Shown here in pieces: positions 48,566-57,480 of a DNA stretch of 64,000 bases. The stretch is from Lepeophtheirus salmonis (Eukaryota > Arthropoda > Copepoda > Siphonostomatoida > Caligidae), in assembly GCF_016086655.4 (NCBI RefSeq), contig NC_052140.2, positions 17,112,001 through 17,176,000 of the forward strand, given 5' to 3'. The position numbers and the translations under genes are program-made. Position 1 is the first letter of the stretch. Each line of letters begins with the position of its first letter. The notes below the pieces were generated by a model that ran no database searches, was not told the origin of the DNA, and worked only from the letters and a program-made list of their open reading frames with translations.

Positions 48566-49250
48566 TTCATGGAGTAATTTATTGTCATACCAATTGTATG
48601 AGTATCATTTGTAAAAAATAATAAATTTGTAAAAAAGTATTACTACATATTATATTACAAACCATAATCTGTGAGTACTATAATTTTTTTTGAGCCAACT
48701 ACAAATATGGACTACTATATAAAAACAATTGTATTGTGTATTATACAATTAACAACTTTGAAAAACAATATTTGTTTGTTGAATGTTATTGATATACTCA
48801 CAAATGTAAAAATAGAAATACTAATTTATACACAGTTGTAATGCAAAAATAACATAATTTATTAGAATGACCGCATTTATTCATTAAGATGTACTAAAAT
48901 AAACAGTTAAATATCATTCATTTTGTTGTGATTACACATGATTTTTTTATGTGAAATATTAAAACTACGGTAAGAATACTCTATAAATAGAACATGCAAT
49001 CTTTTTTTTTAATACATAAATTGCTATTTTGCGACTATTTTTGAAATGAAAAGTGAAATGAATGAATAAATTTATGTAATGAACGTCTAAAGAAGTTTGC
49101 CGAGTTTAGAGGTACTTTTATGATACTAGAGTTCTAGGAGGGTTTACAACAATACTATACTAACTTCGTAGTAGAGCAAGAGCTTACAGCATTACTACAT
49201 CATAAAAACATTGGCCATAATAAAAAAATGAAATAGAAGGAAATTAATTA
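48566..49250. other. AT-rich spacer
   Basis: No frame or repeat recognised. Confidence 0.45.
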
Positions 49251-49256
49251 TTTTTC

Positions 49257-49680
49257 CAATAGATGGCCTTGACAATATGTATCTTGTCTTACGTCAGTGT
49301 GATTGATTTACGAAAGATGCCTATAGAAGGATAAGATTTAGTAAAACAAAAATATCTTTAAACAGTTTTGTGATTGTTTGACTCAGGTTGGATTGACAAT
49401 CGTCAAAGATTGTTACCATCAGCAACAAAATACTCAAGCCAGACGGCTGAAAATGTTAATAGTGTTTATTGTCCTGATACTATACAAGCTAATTATAATT
49501 AATTTTGGTTTAGTCATTTCTGGTCCGATTATTTTGATGTTAAAGATACACGAGGGGTTGGAAGGCCAATTGTCGAAAATGGGGATTAAATAATGAAAAT
49601 CATCGAGACCTGCCATCATGTAAGAACTGTTTTGACTCTCAAAAAAATAAAAATTAATGAAAAATAATGGATTTTTTTAC
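49257..49680 (+). pseudogene. SETMAR-type mariner 5' fragment, copy d
   Basis: The clearest of the four. It opens ATAGATGGCCTTGACAATATG. At 49527-49664 one frame reads DYFDVKDTRGVGRPIVENGD, a stop, then IMKIIETCHHVRTVLTLKKI. This is the (F)D-V-K-D-x-x-x-x-G-R-P linker and second helix-turn-helix of irritans/SETMAR mariners, interrupted by a single stop. Upstream ENVNSVY-type sequence is frameshifted (about 49450-49475). Nothing of the catalytic domain follows. Confidence 0.78.
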
Positions 49681-51200
49681 TACAAGAATATCACAACACA
49701 TATTTCTGAGCTTCCACATTAGTCCAAAATAATCATTTTATTTCGGAAATAGCTCCCACCTAAACCAAAATCTTGGGGATATGCATGTAAATGAAATTAT
49801 TAGCGAAATTTAACAGTTATTTTTTGTTTATATCTTTAGTCATTAGAGTTCTGACATAACTATACATATTTTTATATCGGAACCAGAACCAAAATAATGT
49901 TTTTTCCACAAAACTTGTTTTGAGATTTTTTCATTTAAGATTCTCAGAGAAAATAAAACAAATAGACCATTCTGAAAAAAATACTTTCCTAATTTGATTA
50001 CTTAACTCTCCGTTCCTCCTTAAATGCTTCGTTTTTTTGTCTAAAAATAACTTTATAATGTGGAAAGTATTTCATTAAAATAATATAACAAAAAAAAAAT
50101 GAAATCTCGATATTTTTTCTAATTATTAATTACCAGCCTAGCGTGTTTTATATTGTAAATTATAAATGTTTCAGATTTAAAAAATTGCAATCTCAGTCAT
50201 TTTAGTTGAAAATTATATAAAAAGTTTCAATCAAACTTAATTATGGAAAGGTATGTTAATAGCTCTATTTTTATATTTCAGAGTTATTTCATACTTATGT
50301 ATAACTATAGAAATATATTGCTTTAGACATCTTCAAAAATGCCAATTGCACGCAATCCAAATTTCATAATATGCTTTATCAAAAAGTTTATGTATTTAGC
50401 TCTTGTATAAACAACCTAATTAAAGATATTTAGCCATTATGTTGAACAATGTTTTACAAATTGTCATCTCGGGGATTTATATTCTTTGTATAATGTGGTG
50501 ATTGTAGGACATTATCTTTTAGTCAAAACGTATAACTTTGAGACAGTTAATGCCTATAATTTTGAATTTTTATCTTAGGATAATAATATAAATCTAGGAT
50601 TTGACACCATGTATCGTTTTAGGTATGTAAAATAAATGTTTGTCCTCTTTTTAAAACTATTTTGGAGTGTCGACTTGGGCATTTTTTCCAGGTCATGTAG
50701 GCATAATAAATTATGCTTTTGGAGACATACAGCAAGATCTTGACTATACTATCACAATAACACCCGCAAGTTTATTCATCCATTATTGTTATATTCTTCA
50801 TTTAACAACATTATCACAAATAAAGTGCAGCTTTTTGAAGAAAACAACATAAAATAGTTAGTTATATAATAGCTAATTTTTTGTAGAGCTGCGAGTTATA
50901 TGACTGTAAAATACAGAACCACACCCATGGATAACAAGTCAGAGTGTATGAATACAAAATTACAGTTCATACTAATTGAACCTTAAATTATGAATCCTGA
51001 TAAACTCCAGAAACAAAATCTCAGGAATTAAACCCACCTACGCATAAACTTATTTTCAGACTGATATCATTTTTATTGAACAAAAAATTTTTTTTTTTTT
51101 TTTTTTGTCAAACTCTTTTTATTTATAAACGCAGGCTTATATATATATATATGTTCATTATGGTGCATGAGAATATTCTAGTATTTGGTTAAATTGCTAT
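49681..51200. other. AT-rich spacer
   Basis: No gene recognised. Contains a T20-class homopolymer around 51088-51107 and an (AT)n tract near 51138-51151. Confidence 0.5.
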
Positions 51201-51204
51201 GCCC

Positions 51205-51500
51205 AAGGTAAATAGAAATACAAAGTGAGACCGTTATGTAATCAGGCTTTCTAAATCTGATGTATTTTACCGAATGCTAGGCAAAACAGGCAGATTTTTA
51301 CAAAACATTCAACCACTCACAGTCTATTACGTCACTATTGCAAGAATTTTCAGTTTGAGGTATAGTACCGACTGCTGGGCAAGAAAAACAGATTTTGACG
51401 AAACACACAACCCCTCATCTACTATTACGTAAATATTAAAAGTGCGGTGGAAGTCAAACATCAGTCGTACACGAGTCAAACGAGTGTTTTATAATATTAT
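51205..51500 (+). promoter_or_regulatory. 98-bp subrepeat pair upstream of an element ORF
   Basis: Two imperfect direct units start at 51268 and 51366 (98-bp spacing): TACCGA(A/C)TGCT(A/G)GGCAA, an AAACA(T/C)(T/A)CAACC(A/C)CTCA block and TATTACGT. The second ends GTGCGGTGGAAGTCAAACATCAGTCGTAC. The block sits just ahead of the decayed ORF at 51526. The same region is found alone at 7155-7470 with the same unit spacing. Position and architecture suggest an element promoter or 5' UTR, which is inference. Confidence 0.55.
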
Positions 51501-51525
51501 TATTAACTTGCACTTCCTCGAAAAT

Positions 51526-52680
51526 ATGTATTCGTTACTCTGGGCAAAATGTCGTCATCACATTGGTGAGGTGATGCTGTCACAGTTATTCAAAGACAAG
51601 AAAATAAAGATGTCGAAATCACCAGAACTATCCGTTTTGAAAAATTTTCTAAACATTTTCGAAAGTCAGAGCTTCTTAAAACAAAGAAAAGCAGACTTTC
51701 TTTGATCTAACTTCATATTCTGATGAAATTAAGACTTTACTACAAGAATGGGGAAACGAAGCACTTGAGTTTGTCAAAAGTCTTTAGACACCCTCAGCGT
51801 TATCATTAAAATGAATTATCTAAACTGTGTATTGTATTTATTTGCCCTCAGCAACTAGGATTTTGCCTTAAGCGTTATGAGGCAGTGCAGTACAATCGCT
51901 GGCTCGTTGAAATTGCTGTTTTCAATCAAAATTGTTCCTTGACAGGAAAATATATAATCTTTATCACCTAGAACTATTCATACCAAATCTTGGAGCGAGA
52001 AGTTATATGTCTATGCCTATTTCGTATGCTTTACGGTTCAGTAGTAAAGTTCATGGTAGAATACATGTACCACAAGCGTGGATACTCCTTGGAATGATTT
52101 GTGTCTGTACTAGAAATCCCAGCTATGTAAGACAATCAAATCTACCGTGGCTAAGAGTAATTTGCTCTATCTCGTGATTTAACCACAGAAAGGGTTCCAC
52201 TTGCGCTCTTCATTGATTAAACTCCATCAAGTGAGCGATATTATATGTCTAAAAGACTAATACTTATGAAATATGAACTCAGTGACAGTCAGAACATACA
52301 TACATATATATCGTTTTGGTACCGTTTTGGGAAACCATATTTTCTCATTGACATCACACAGTCTACTACATTAGCAGATTTAGTTTCATGTGAATCATGA
52401 CTCAATTTACACTATTGGGCTTAGTGATTAATTTCCTAACCAACGAGTCACATAGTGGATTAATTTGTCGTCTTATATGTCTTACAAATCTAAGATTAAT
52501 TCATTAGCGTCATTTATGAATGTGCAGAAAGAAGCGTGAAAAAAATATTAGACATAACTGCTGTTGCTAAAGTAGAAAAAACATTTTCAAAATGTTTTAC
52601 ATGTAGTAGAAAAAGATAAGATTACACAAGAGAAAGCTAATGTAATAGTGAGTAAACATTGAGTAGCTGTGAAGATTATC
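51526..52680 (+). pseudogene. Decayed ORF of an unclassified repetitive arthropod element
   Basis: Reading across frames on the plus strand gives a consistent protein: YSLLWAKCRHHIGEVMLSQL with a C-R-H-H-x-x-E motif (51529-51588); MSKSPELSVLKNF (51610); MRQCSTIAGSLKLLFSIKI (about 51880-51935); SSW then TCTTSVDTPWNDLCLY (about 52052-52110); FGKPYFLIDITQSTTLADLV (about 52325-52390); and VIYECAERSVKKILDITAVA (about 52513-52572). I recall proteins with this order of motifs (CRHHxxE, a D/A-P-W-N-D-L segment, T-T-L-A-D-L-V, N-D-x-A-E-R-x-x-K-L-I) as highly repeated unnamed ORFs of crustaceans and chelicerates, with no assigned function. Several stops and shifts. Mobile origin is inferred from repetition and context. 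Confidence 0.6.
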
Positions 52681-52689
52681 ACATTTTAG

Positions 52690-53430
52690 ATTATGTATTT
52701 ACCTTTGATTTGTTTATTTCGGGATTTGACCATCAAAAAAGTAAATTCTAATATTTTTTTACCTCGGAAACAAATAAGAGTATATGATGTCTTTTGTATG
52801 TTGCAAGAAAGTATAAATAGAAAATATATTTATTATGATTTAAATTACGTTTGTCTCATTTACTCAGTTTATTGACATAAATCATGTAATATTTCCATTT
52901 TTTACCGTTGATATGGGCCTGGAAAAGATTAATAAAAATTTATGAGGTAATACACTTTTTCCCTACTGCTATAAAATAGTATAAACATTTTAAAAATCAA
53001 TCTTATGACACTTAAAAAAATATATAATTATGACAACAAAATTAAAAACTTTCATGCCAATTACACTTTTAATAAAAACAGAAAGAGATAAACATTATCC
53101 TTCTTCTTAATTAAGTGGAGCTTTTGTATTTGTAGCAATATCAAATGTTGTTTCTAAATATTTTGGCAAACGTTTAAAAAAAAGCAATATTAATATGATG
53201 CAAGGCGACTGAGAATGTTTTTTTTTTTGTTTCATTAGAAAATTAAGCAAAACGTATACACATGTACAACGCTGATCGTGTCCGAGCGCTTTGAATACAA
53301 ACTTCCTACCCACTGCAGTATACAACAATAAAGCAGTACACATTGACATAGAGGATCTGCATATGTAAGCAGATATGATTTATGTTTGTGTTGAGTGTAT
53401 CAAAGAGAAAAAGGTGATAGCTTGAAATAA
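52690..53430. other. AT-rich upstream region of the 53499 gene
   Basis: No frame recognised. At 53355-53374 a small inverted repeat (ATCTGC..GCAGAT around CATATG) lies about 95-115 bp upstream of the proposed transcription start and could be a protein-binding site. Confidence 0.4.
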
Positions 53431-53436
53431 ACTGTG

Positions 53437-53470
53437 TTTATAATCATGAATAATTAACCTACAAATCAGT
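53437..53470 (+). promoter_or_regulatory. Core promoter: TATA box and TCAGT initiator
   Basis: TTTATAAT at 53437-53444 (TATA starting at 53439) and TCAGT at 53466-53470. Taking the A at 53468 as +1 places the TATA box at -29, the canonical arthropod spacing, and leaves a 31-base 5' leader before the ATG at 53499. Given the AT-rich background the TATA box alone means little; its exact spacing to an arthropod-type initiator and an intact ORF is what supports it. Confidence 0.5.
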
Positions 53471-53498
53471 GAGTGAAGCTTAGAGATAGTACTTAATC

Positions 53499-53927
53499 AT
53501 GAGCTCCAATGAGGCTGCCCTCTCCTCTCAGGAGGATCTAAATGATTACTCCATTAATTCCAAAGATATATTTAAGCGAAAGTACAACTCATGTACTGAA
53601 CTCAAGTCCTTAGTTCCTCTTTCACCACATCTATCCTCCGGATATTCATTCCAAAAAGAGAGTCGTCGGCCCTCTAGTACTACGCGGAGGACTAAGTCTC
53701 AATATGACTTGCTTAAAAACACATTAAAAGAAGGATATACAACTACCAAAGTTGTAAGTGATGGCTTTAATAATGGCAAAGACTCTGAGGAAGAAGGAGA
53801 GAACGTGATACGCATCTATTTTAAAACACCTCCTCCAAAAAAGAGAGCTTTGAAAAAGGACACTCCAATAGTCGTCACACATGTTAATTCTCTGGATGAG
53901 GCAAATATTCATTCTTTTCGTGAATAA
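53499..53927 (+). CDS. Unrecognised 142-residue Ser/Thr- and Lys-rich protein, single exon
   Basis: An uninterrupted 142-codon ORF with balanced codon composition, quite unlike the surrounding random frames. I do not recognise the product. No signal peptide or membrane segment is evident, so an intracellular location is likely. It has an acidic, polar N-terminus (SSNEAALSSQEDLNDYS). Two similar basic-plus-Ser modules follow, KYNSCTELKSL (about residues 29-39) and RRTKSQYDLLKN (about 63-74), separated by RRPSST; these look like basophilic-kinase target sites. An acidic run DSEEEGEN (about 95-102) precedes IRIYFKTPPPKKRALKK (about 104-120), whose PPPKKRALKK could be a nuclear-localisation signal. 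ATG context TAATCATGA is acceptable. A GTAAGT at 53751 is a potential donor, but the frame beyond it stays coding-like, so a single exon is preferred. Confidence 0.6.
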   Translation: MSSNEAALSSQEDLNDYSINSKDIFKRKYNSCTELKSLVPLSPHLSSGYSFQKESRRPSSTTRRTKSQYDLLKNTLKEGYTTTKVVSDGFNNGKDSEEEGENVIRIYFKTPPPKKRALKKDTPIVVTHVNSLDEANIHSFRE

Positions 53928-53986
53928 TTTAGAGTTGATAAATGTTGAGGGCTTAGACTTTTGTGAAGTAACTACTGAGCCATGAA

Positions 53987-53992
53987 ATTAAA
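53987..53992 (+). terminator. Polyadenylation signal ATTAAA
   Basis: ATTAAA lies 60 bp after the stop of the 53499 gene, with a T-rich, GT-containing stretch (CTTATTTTGTATAC) 14-25 bp further on, a plausible cleavage region. In such AT-rich DNA the hexamer is common, so confidence is moderate. Confidence 0.4.
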
Positions 53993-54009
53993 GTTTCAAG
54001 TAAATCTTA

Positions 54010-56330
54010 TTTTGTATACAATATAAAAATATCTTCAGTATATAATATCTTATTTATTTGTTGCTAAAAAGGATTTGTAATAGATTGAAGGATCTATATA
54101 TATATATATATGGATTATTTCACAAGAAGTGTAGGTTGGGTAAGTGCTAGAGTTTTTGAGGAATAGTTTGATTTATAAAATAATAAATTCATTTATTTTT
54201 TAATATTCATCGAAATAAAAAGTATTCATCTTTCTAACCTAGTAACAAATAAATTCAAATTAGAATAATTTAAAACAAGCCTATTTAAAAAAAACAAAAA
54301 AACAAACGTGTTTTCTTTGTTAAGTCCCTGACCTTTGAACCATTACTTGACATCTTAAATTTGAGCAAAATCTGTATTTTGGTGAAAAATTATAATAAAA
54401 TAACCCATCCAATACAGAAAATAAGTATTTAAATCCTTTTGATTTTATAATTTGCCTATTAATAGTATTGGTTTATTAGATTGAGATTTGTAGACTGGCT
54501 AGGCGACTCCATGTTTACTTTAATTGTAATTTTTGGTCATTGTCGTGCTAGAAAACGCATTATATGACCGATTTCAAGTGTTTTATTTAGAGAGAAGAAG
54601 GTTATTGCCTTTTATTTATAGACTACATGGCCTAATTAATCCCCCCTTTGGATGCAGTGAATTTGTCATCCACCTTAGTGGAAAAACAAAACAAATCCAG
54701 AATATTTTCATACCTTTTCTTGGGAGCATAATAGTTGTTTTTTTTGGGTTGGCTCTCAGCATTTTTATTCCTCAAAACTCTTTTTTAGTTCATACAATGT
54801 ATAGTTAAAAAAAATGTACCTTTCAAATTATAGACTGTTATTTTTTTTTATTAGTTGTGCAACATACAAACTCGGCAAAAGAGCAAATAATTATGTTCCC
54901 CCACTTATTGCAAATCTATAGTGTCATGAGAAGAGTACTACAACCATGTATTTTTCGATACATTACAAAAAAATAATATTGAAGGTAAAGTTTTTTACCA
55001 TAGAGCACCTCCAAAATAATATATTTTGTAAATTATTGAAAAACACGGTGTTTCAGCTCTTTTCTAATGAGGTAATACCTCTGCAAATTATGGAAAGTCA
55101 TAGTCTTTAAATTGTATCATATTTGTAACATAATTTTTTGAATCCTACAATTCAGTATCTTGACAATTATTTCACTTCAAAACTGTACGGATGCAATTGT
55201 AAATATATAATTAATGGATCATTAAACATAACATAAATGAATATTTTTTTAATGGGTTTCCTGAACTTACCAAGAGATTTGTGTCATTAAAAGAGAGCTA
55301 AAACTACGTGTTTTTCGATAAACTAAAAATATCTCACTTTGGAGGAGTTATATCTTTAGAAAAAATCACATGATCGTTTGTAATGACGTAATGCTTGTCC
55401 AACCTCAGGAATGTCATAAAACAAAAATTATCTTTTTTCATATATATTTACTATTGCAATCTATAAACTTTTTAAGTCAAAACCTTGAAACTGCTTCAAC
55501 TGAGTAGTCTAAAAGTTATACTATAAATAAATATTATATCTATGACGTTATACAGATATAAAAATACAAATTTTTGTGTACAGTTACTAACCTGTATTTA
55601 CAGGAATAGCAACACAAAAAAGAAATGAAATTACAGTTCTTGTGCTAAAAAAAATAGCAATTTTGTATTATTTTATAGATAGGCAATATTTTCATGATGT
55701 AATCTTCTATTTTTGTTAAAATCAGGCATATGTAAATATACTGCAGTAATATTTAATATTAAAATACTCACAGTTTTTTTCTAGTAAATAAAGAATAAAT
55801 GAATTACTTTAATAATTCAAAACGAAATGTCAGATTTATTTATTAAATAAAAACAATAAGACGAAGAAATTTCAACATGTAAGATTTGATTGTACAAGTT
55901 GCAACTTGTAAACATCATATATCTATATACAACTAATGATTATATTGTTCATACATTAAGCTCCAAATTATATCAAATCAATAACTTTATTAATTATTCA
56001 GATGTATTCAAAATTTACCCGACAAAGTTAGTTAGGTCTTTTATTTACAGATAAATAAAAAATATTAACTTAATAGGATAAGTTATAAATAAATATATTT
56101 CTTATTTACACTTTAAAAGTTTTAGCAACTTAAAATTACGCATGTTTATAATTTCAAAATATAACTTTGTAAAAGAAATGTCAATGGCTGTAACTAAAAA
56201 TAGCTTTTGTAATCCCACATAGACAAATGAATACAAAGCGATTGGATGCTATTAATAATTAACTAAAAGTATAAAATTATAAATCATTGTATATCGTCGT
56301 AAACTTATTTTTGATTAATGTCAATCAATA
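54010..56330. other. AT-rich spacer
   Basis: An alternating AT tract lies at 54095-54111. A 91-codon frame at 54533-54808 starts at TTG directly after a stop, is hydrophobic (FIPFLGSIIVVFFGLALSIF) and lacks supporting signals, so it is not called. The rest shows nothing. Confidence 0.45.
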
Positions 56331-56376
56331 TCAAATGTTAGTGATAAGACTCAAAATTATTCACGATAGGATATTA

Positions 56377-56658
56377 ATGAAAATAACAACAACCTCTTTC
56401 ATAAAGCCCTCAACTCAAGAAAAATGTCTCGGGGCACGTTATACCCCCTTGGACTCATGGAGTTTTAGTATCAGTCAAACTGTCAAATGTACTTATATGG
56501 AAAATGATCAAAATAAAATCATGAATGGAATAAGTCGTTTATTTGTGAATAAAGACGAAATTGTCTACAGAGCCGGTGTCTATAACTTTCGCGAAGAAAC
56601 ACCGCCTTACAAGCCCAAGCAATTAAAGGAAAGGGCTTTATCCACACTCTATTTTTAA
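56377..56658 (+). CDS. Unrecognised 93-codon ORF or terminal exon
   Basis: The frame is open from before 56335 to the TAA at 56656-56658. From about 56400 on, codon use becomes clearly less AT-driven and the product looks like real protein: KPSTQEKCLGARYTPLDSW, then FSISQTVKCTYMEND, then ISRLFVNKDEIVYRAGVYNF and REETPPYKPKQLKERAL. The upstream part of the frame is AT-rich and doubtful. The true start may be the ATG at 56377 (MKITTTSF), or a splice acceptor such as CACGATAG (ending about 56369) or CTTTCATAAAG (ending about 56406), making this a last exon. No TATA/initiator pair or close AATAAA was found. The tail TPPYKPKQLKERAL faintly echoes TPPPKKRALKK of the 53499 protein on the same strand 2.8 kb upstream; this may be chance. 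No function assigned. Confidence 0.4.
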   Translation: MKITTTSFIKPSTQEKCLGARYTPLDSWSFSISQTVKCTYMENDQNKIMNGISRLFVNKDEIVYRAGVYNFREETPPYKPKQLKERALSTLYF

Positions 56659-56659
56659 G

Positions 56660-57284
56660 CCATGCATTTTTAAAAACGATATCTACATATAAATATACGG
56701 GCAGATATGACTACTTCTCTTGAAGTTATGTGAGTCAAAAAAACACCTGTGGTGGAATATATATACAAAAACTGAATGTACAATCAACATACTGATAATA
56801 TTTGTGTTCGATGTTGTCAAATATAAACTTCTGTGTTAGTGTTGACCTATATATTTGTCATAGATACTTTATTGCCTACAGTTTTTATTTATGTGTGTTC
56901 ACCTAAAATCTTTACAATCACATATAAGGTAGTAAACCGGGAAATTATACATCCCCCAAAAAACAAAAAAGCTTTTATTCTCTTGAAATTGACGTTTTAT
57001 CGCCAGTACTTTTCAGTTTCTACAAGTATATGAGTATGTTAAATACTATTATTTTAAATTATTTATTTAGTTATGATTTATTATTATATTAAGGTATTTT
57101 TATCGAGGCTAACAAGATTGTAGTATATATAATGTATGCAACTTCCTCAAAACATTTATTATTTTTCCTACTAAGCCAACCTTTATTATATACTAATTTT
57201 TATTATGGCAATTTTGAAATGTTAAGAGTAATTTATTTTTTTACAATTTTCTTATGAGCAATGATCTAGAACACCAAACTAGCT
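56660..57284. other. AT-rich spacer
   Basis: Nothing recognised. Confidence 0.45.
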
Positions 57285-57480
57285 GTCGATTGCTAAGAAA
57301 AACATTTTCCTAATCTCCTACATGTTCATACAGTACGATAAGAACATTAAGATAACATCGTTCTTCCGCGTAGGGCCGTCCTAGAAGGCCATATTAGAAC
57401 AGATTGGTCCTTCGGGGAAGACAATTTACAATGTTATCCTTGCATGGAGACATTGCCAATCGTCTTTCTTAGCAATCATC
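57285..57480. repeat. Foldback (long imperfect inverted repeat), about 196 bp
   Basis: The left arm GTCGATTGCTAAGAAAAAC..(57285 on) pairs with the reverse of the right arm GATGATTGCTAAGAAAGACGATTGG (ending 57480). The inner parts GATAACATCGTTCTTCCGCG (57352 on) and the reverse of CGGGGAAGACAATTTACAATGTTATC also pair. The centre is near 57380 in GGGCCGTCCTAGAAGGCC, itself a short GC-rich stem. The arms span about 90 bp each with several bulges. No ORF. Consistent with a MITE or foldback element; a long hairpin transcript is an alternative. Confidence 0.75.

Noticed and set aside
54533..54808. 91-codon frame with a hydrophobic segment resembling a membrane helix
   Set aside because: Starts at TTG directly after an in-frame stop, has no supporting ATG or splice acceptor, and poly-T/A-rich DNA often yields apolar runs.
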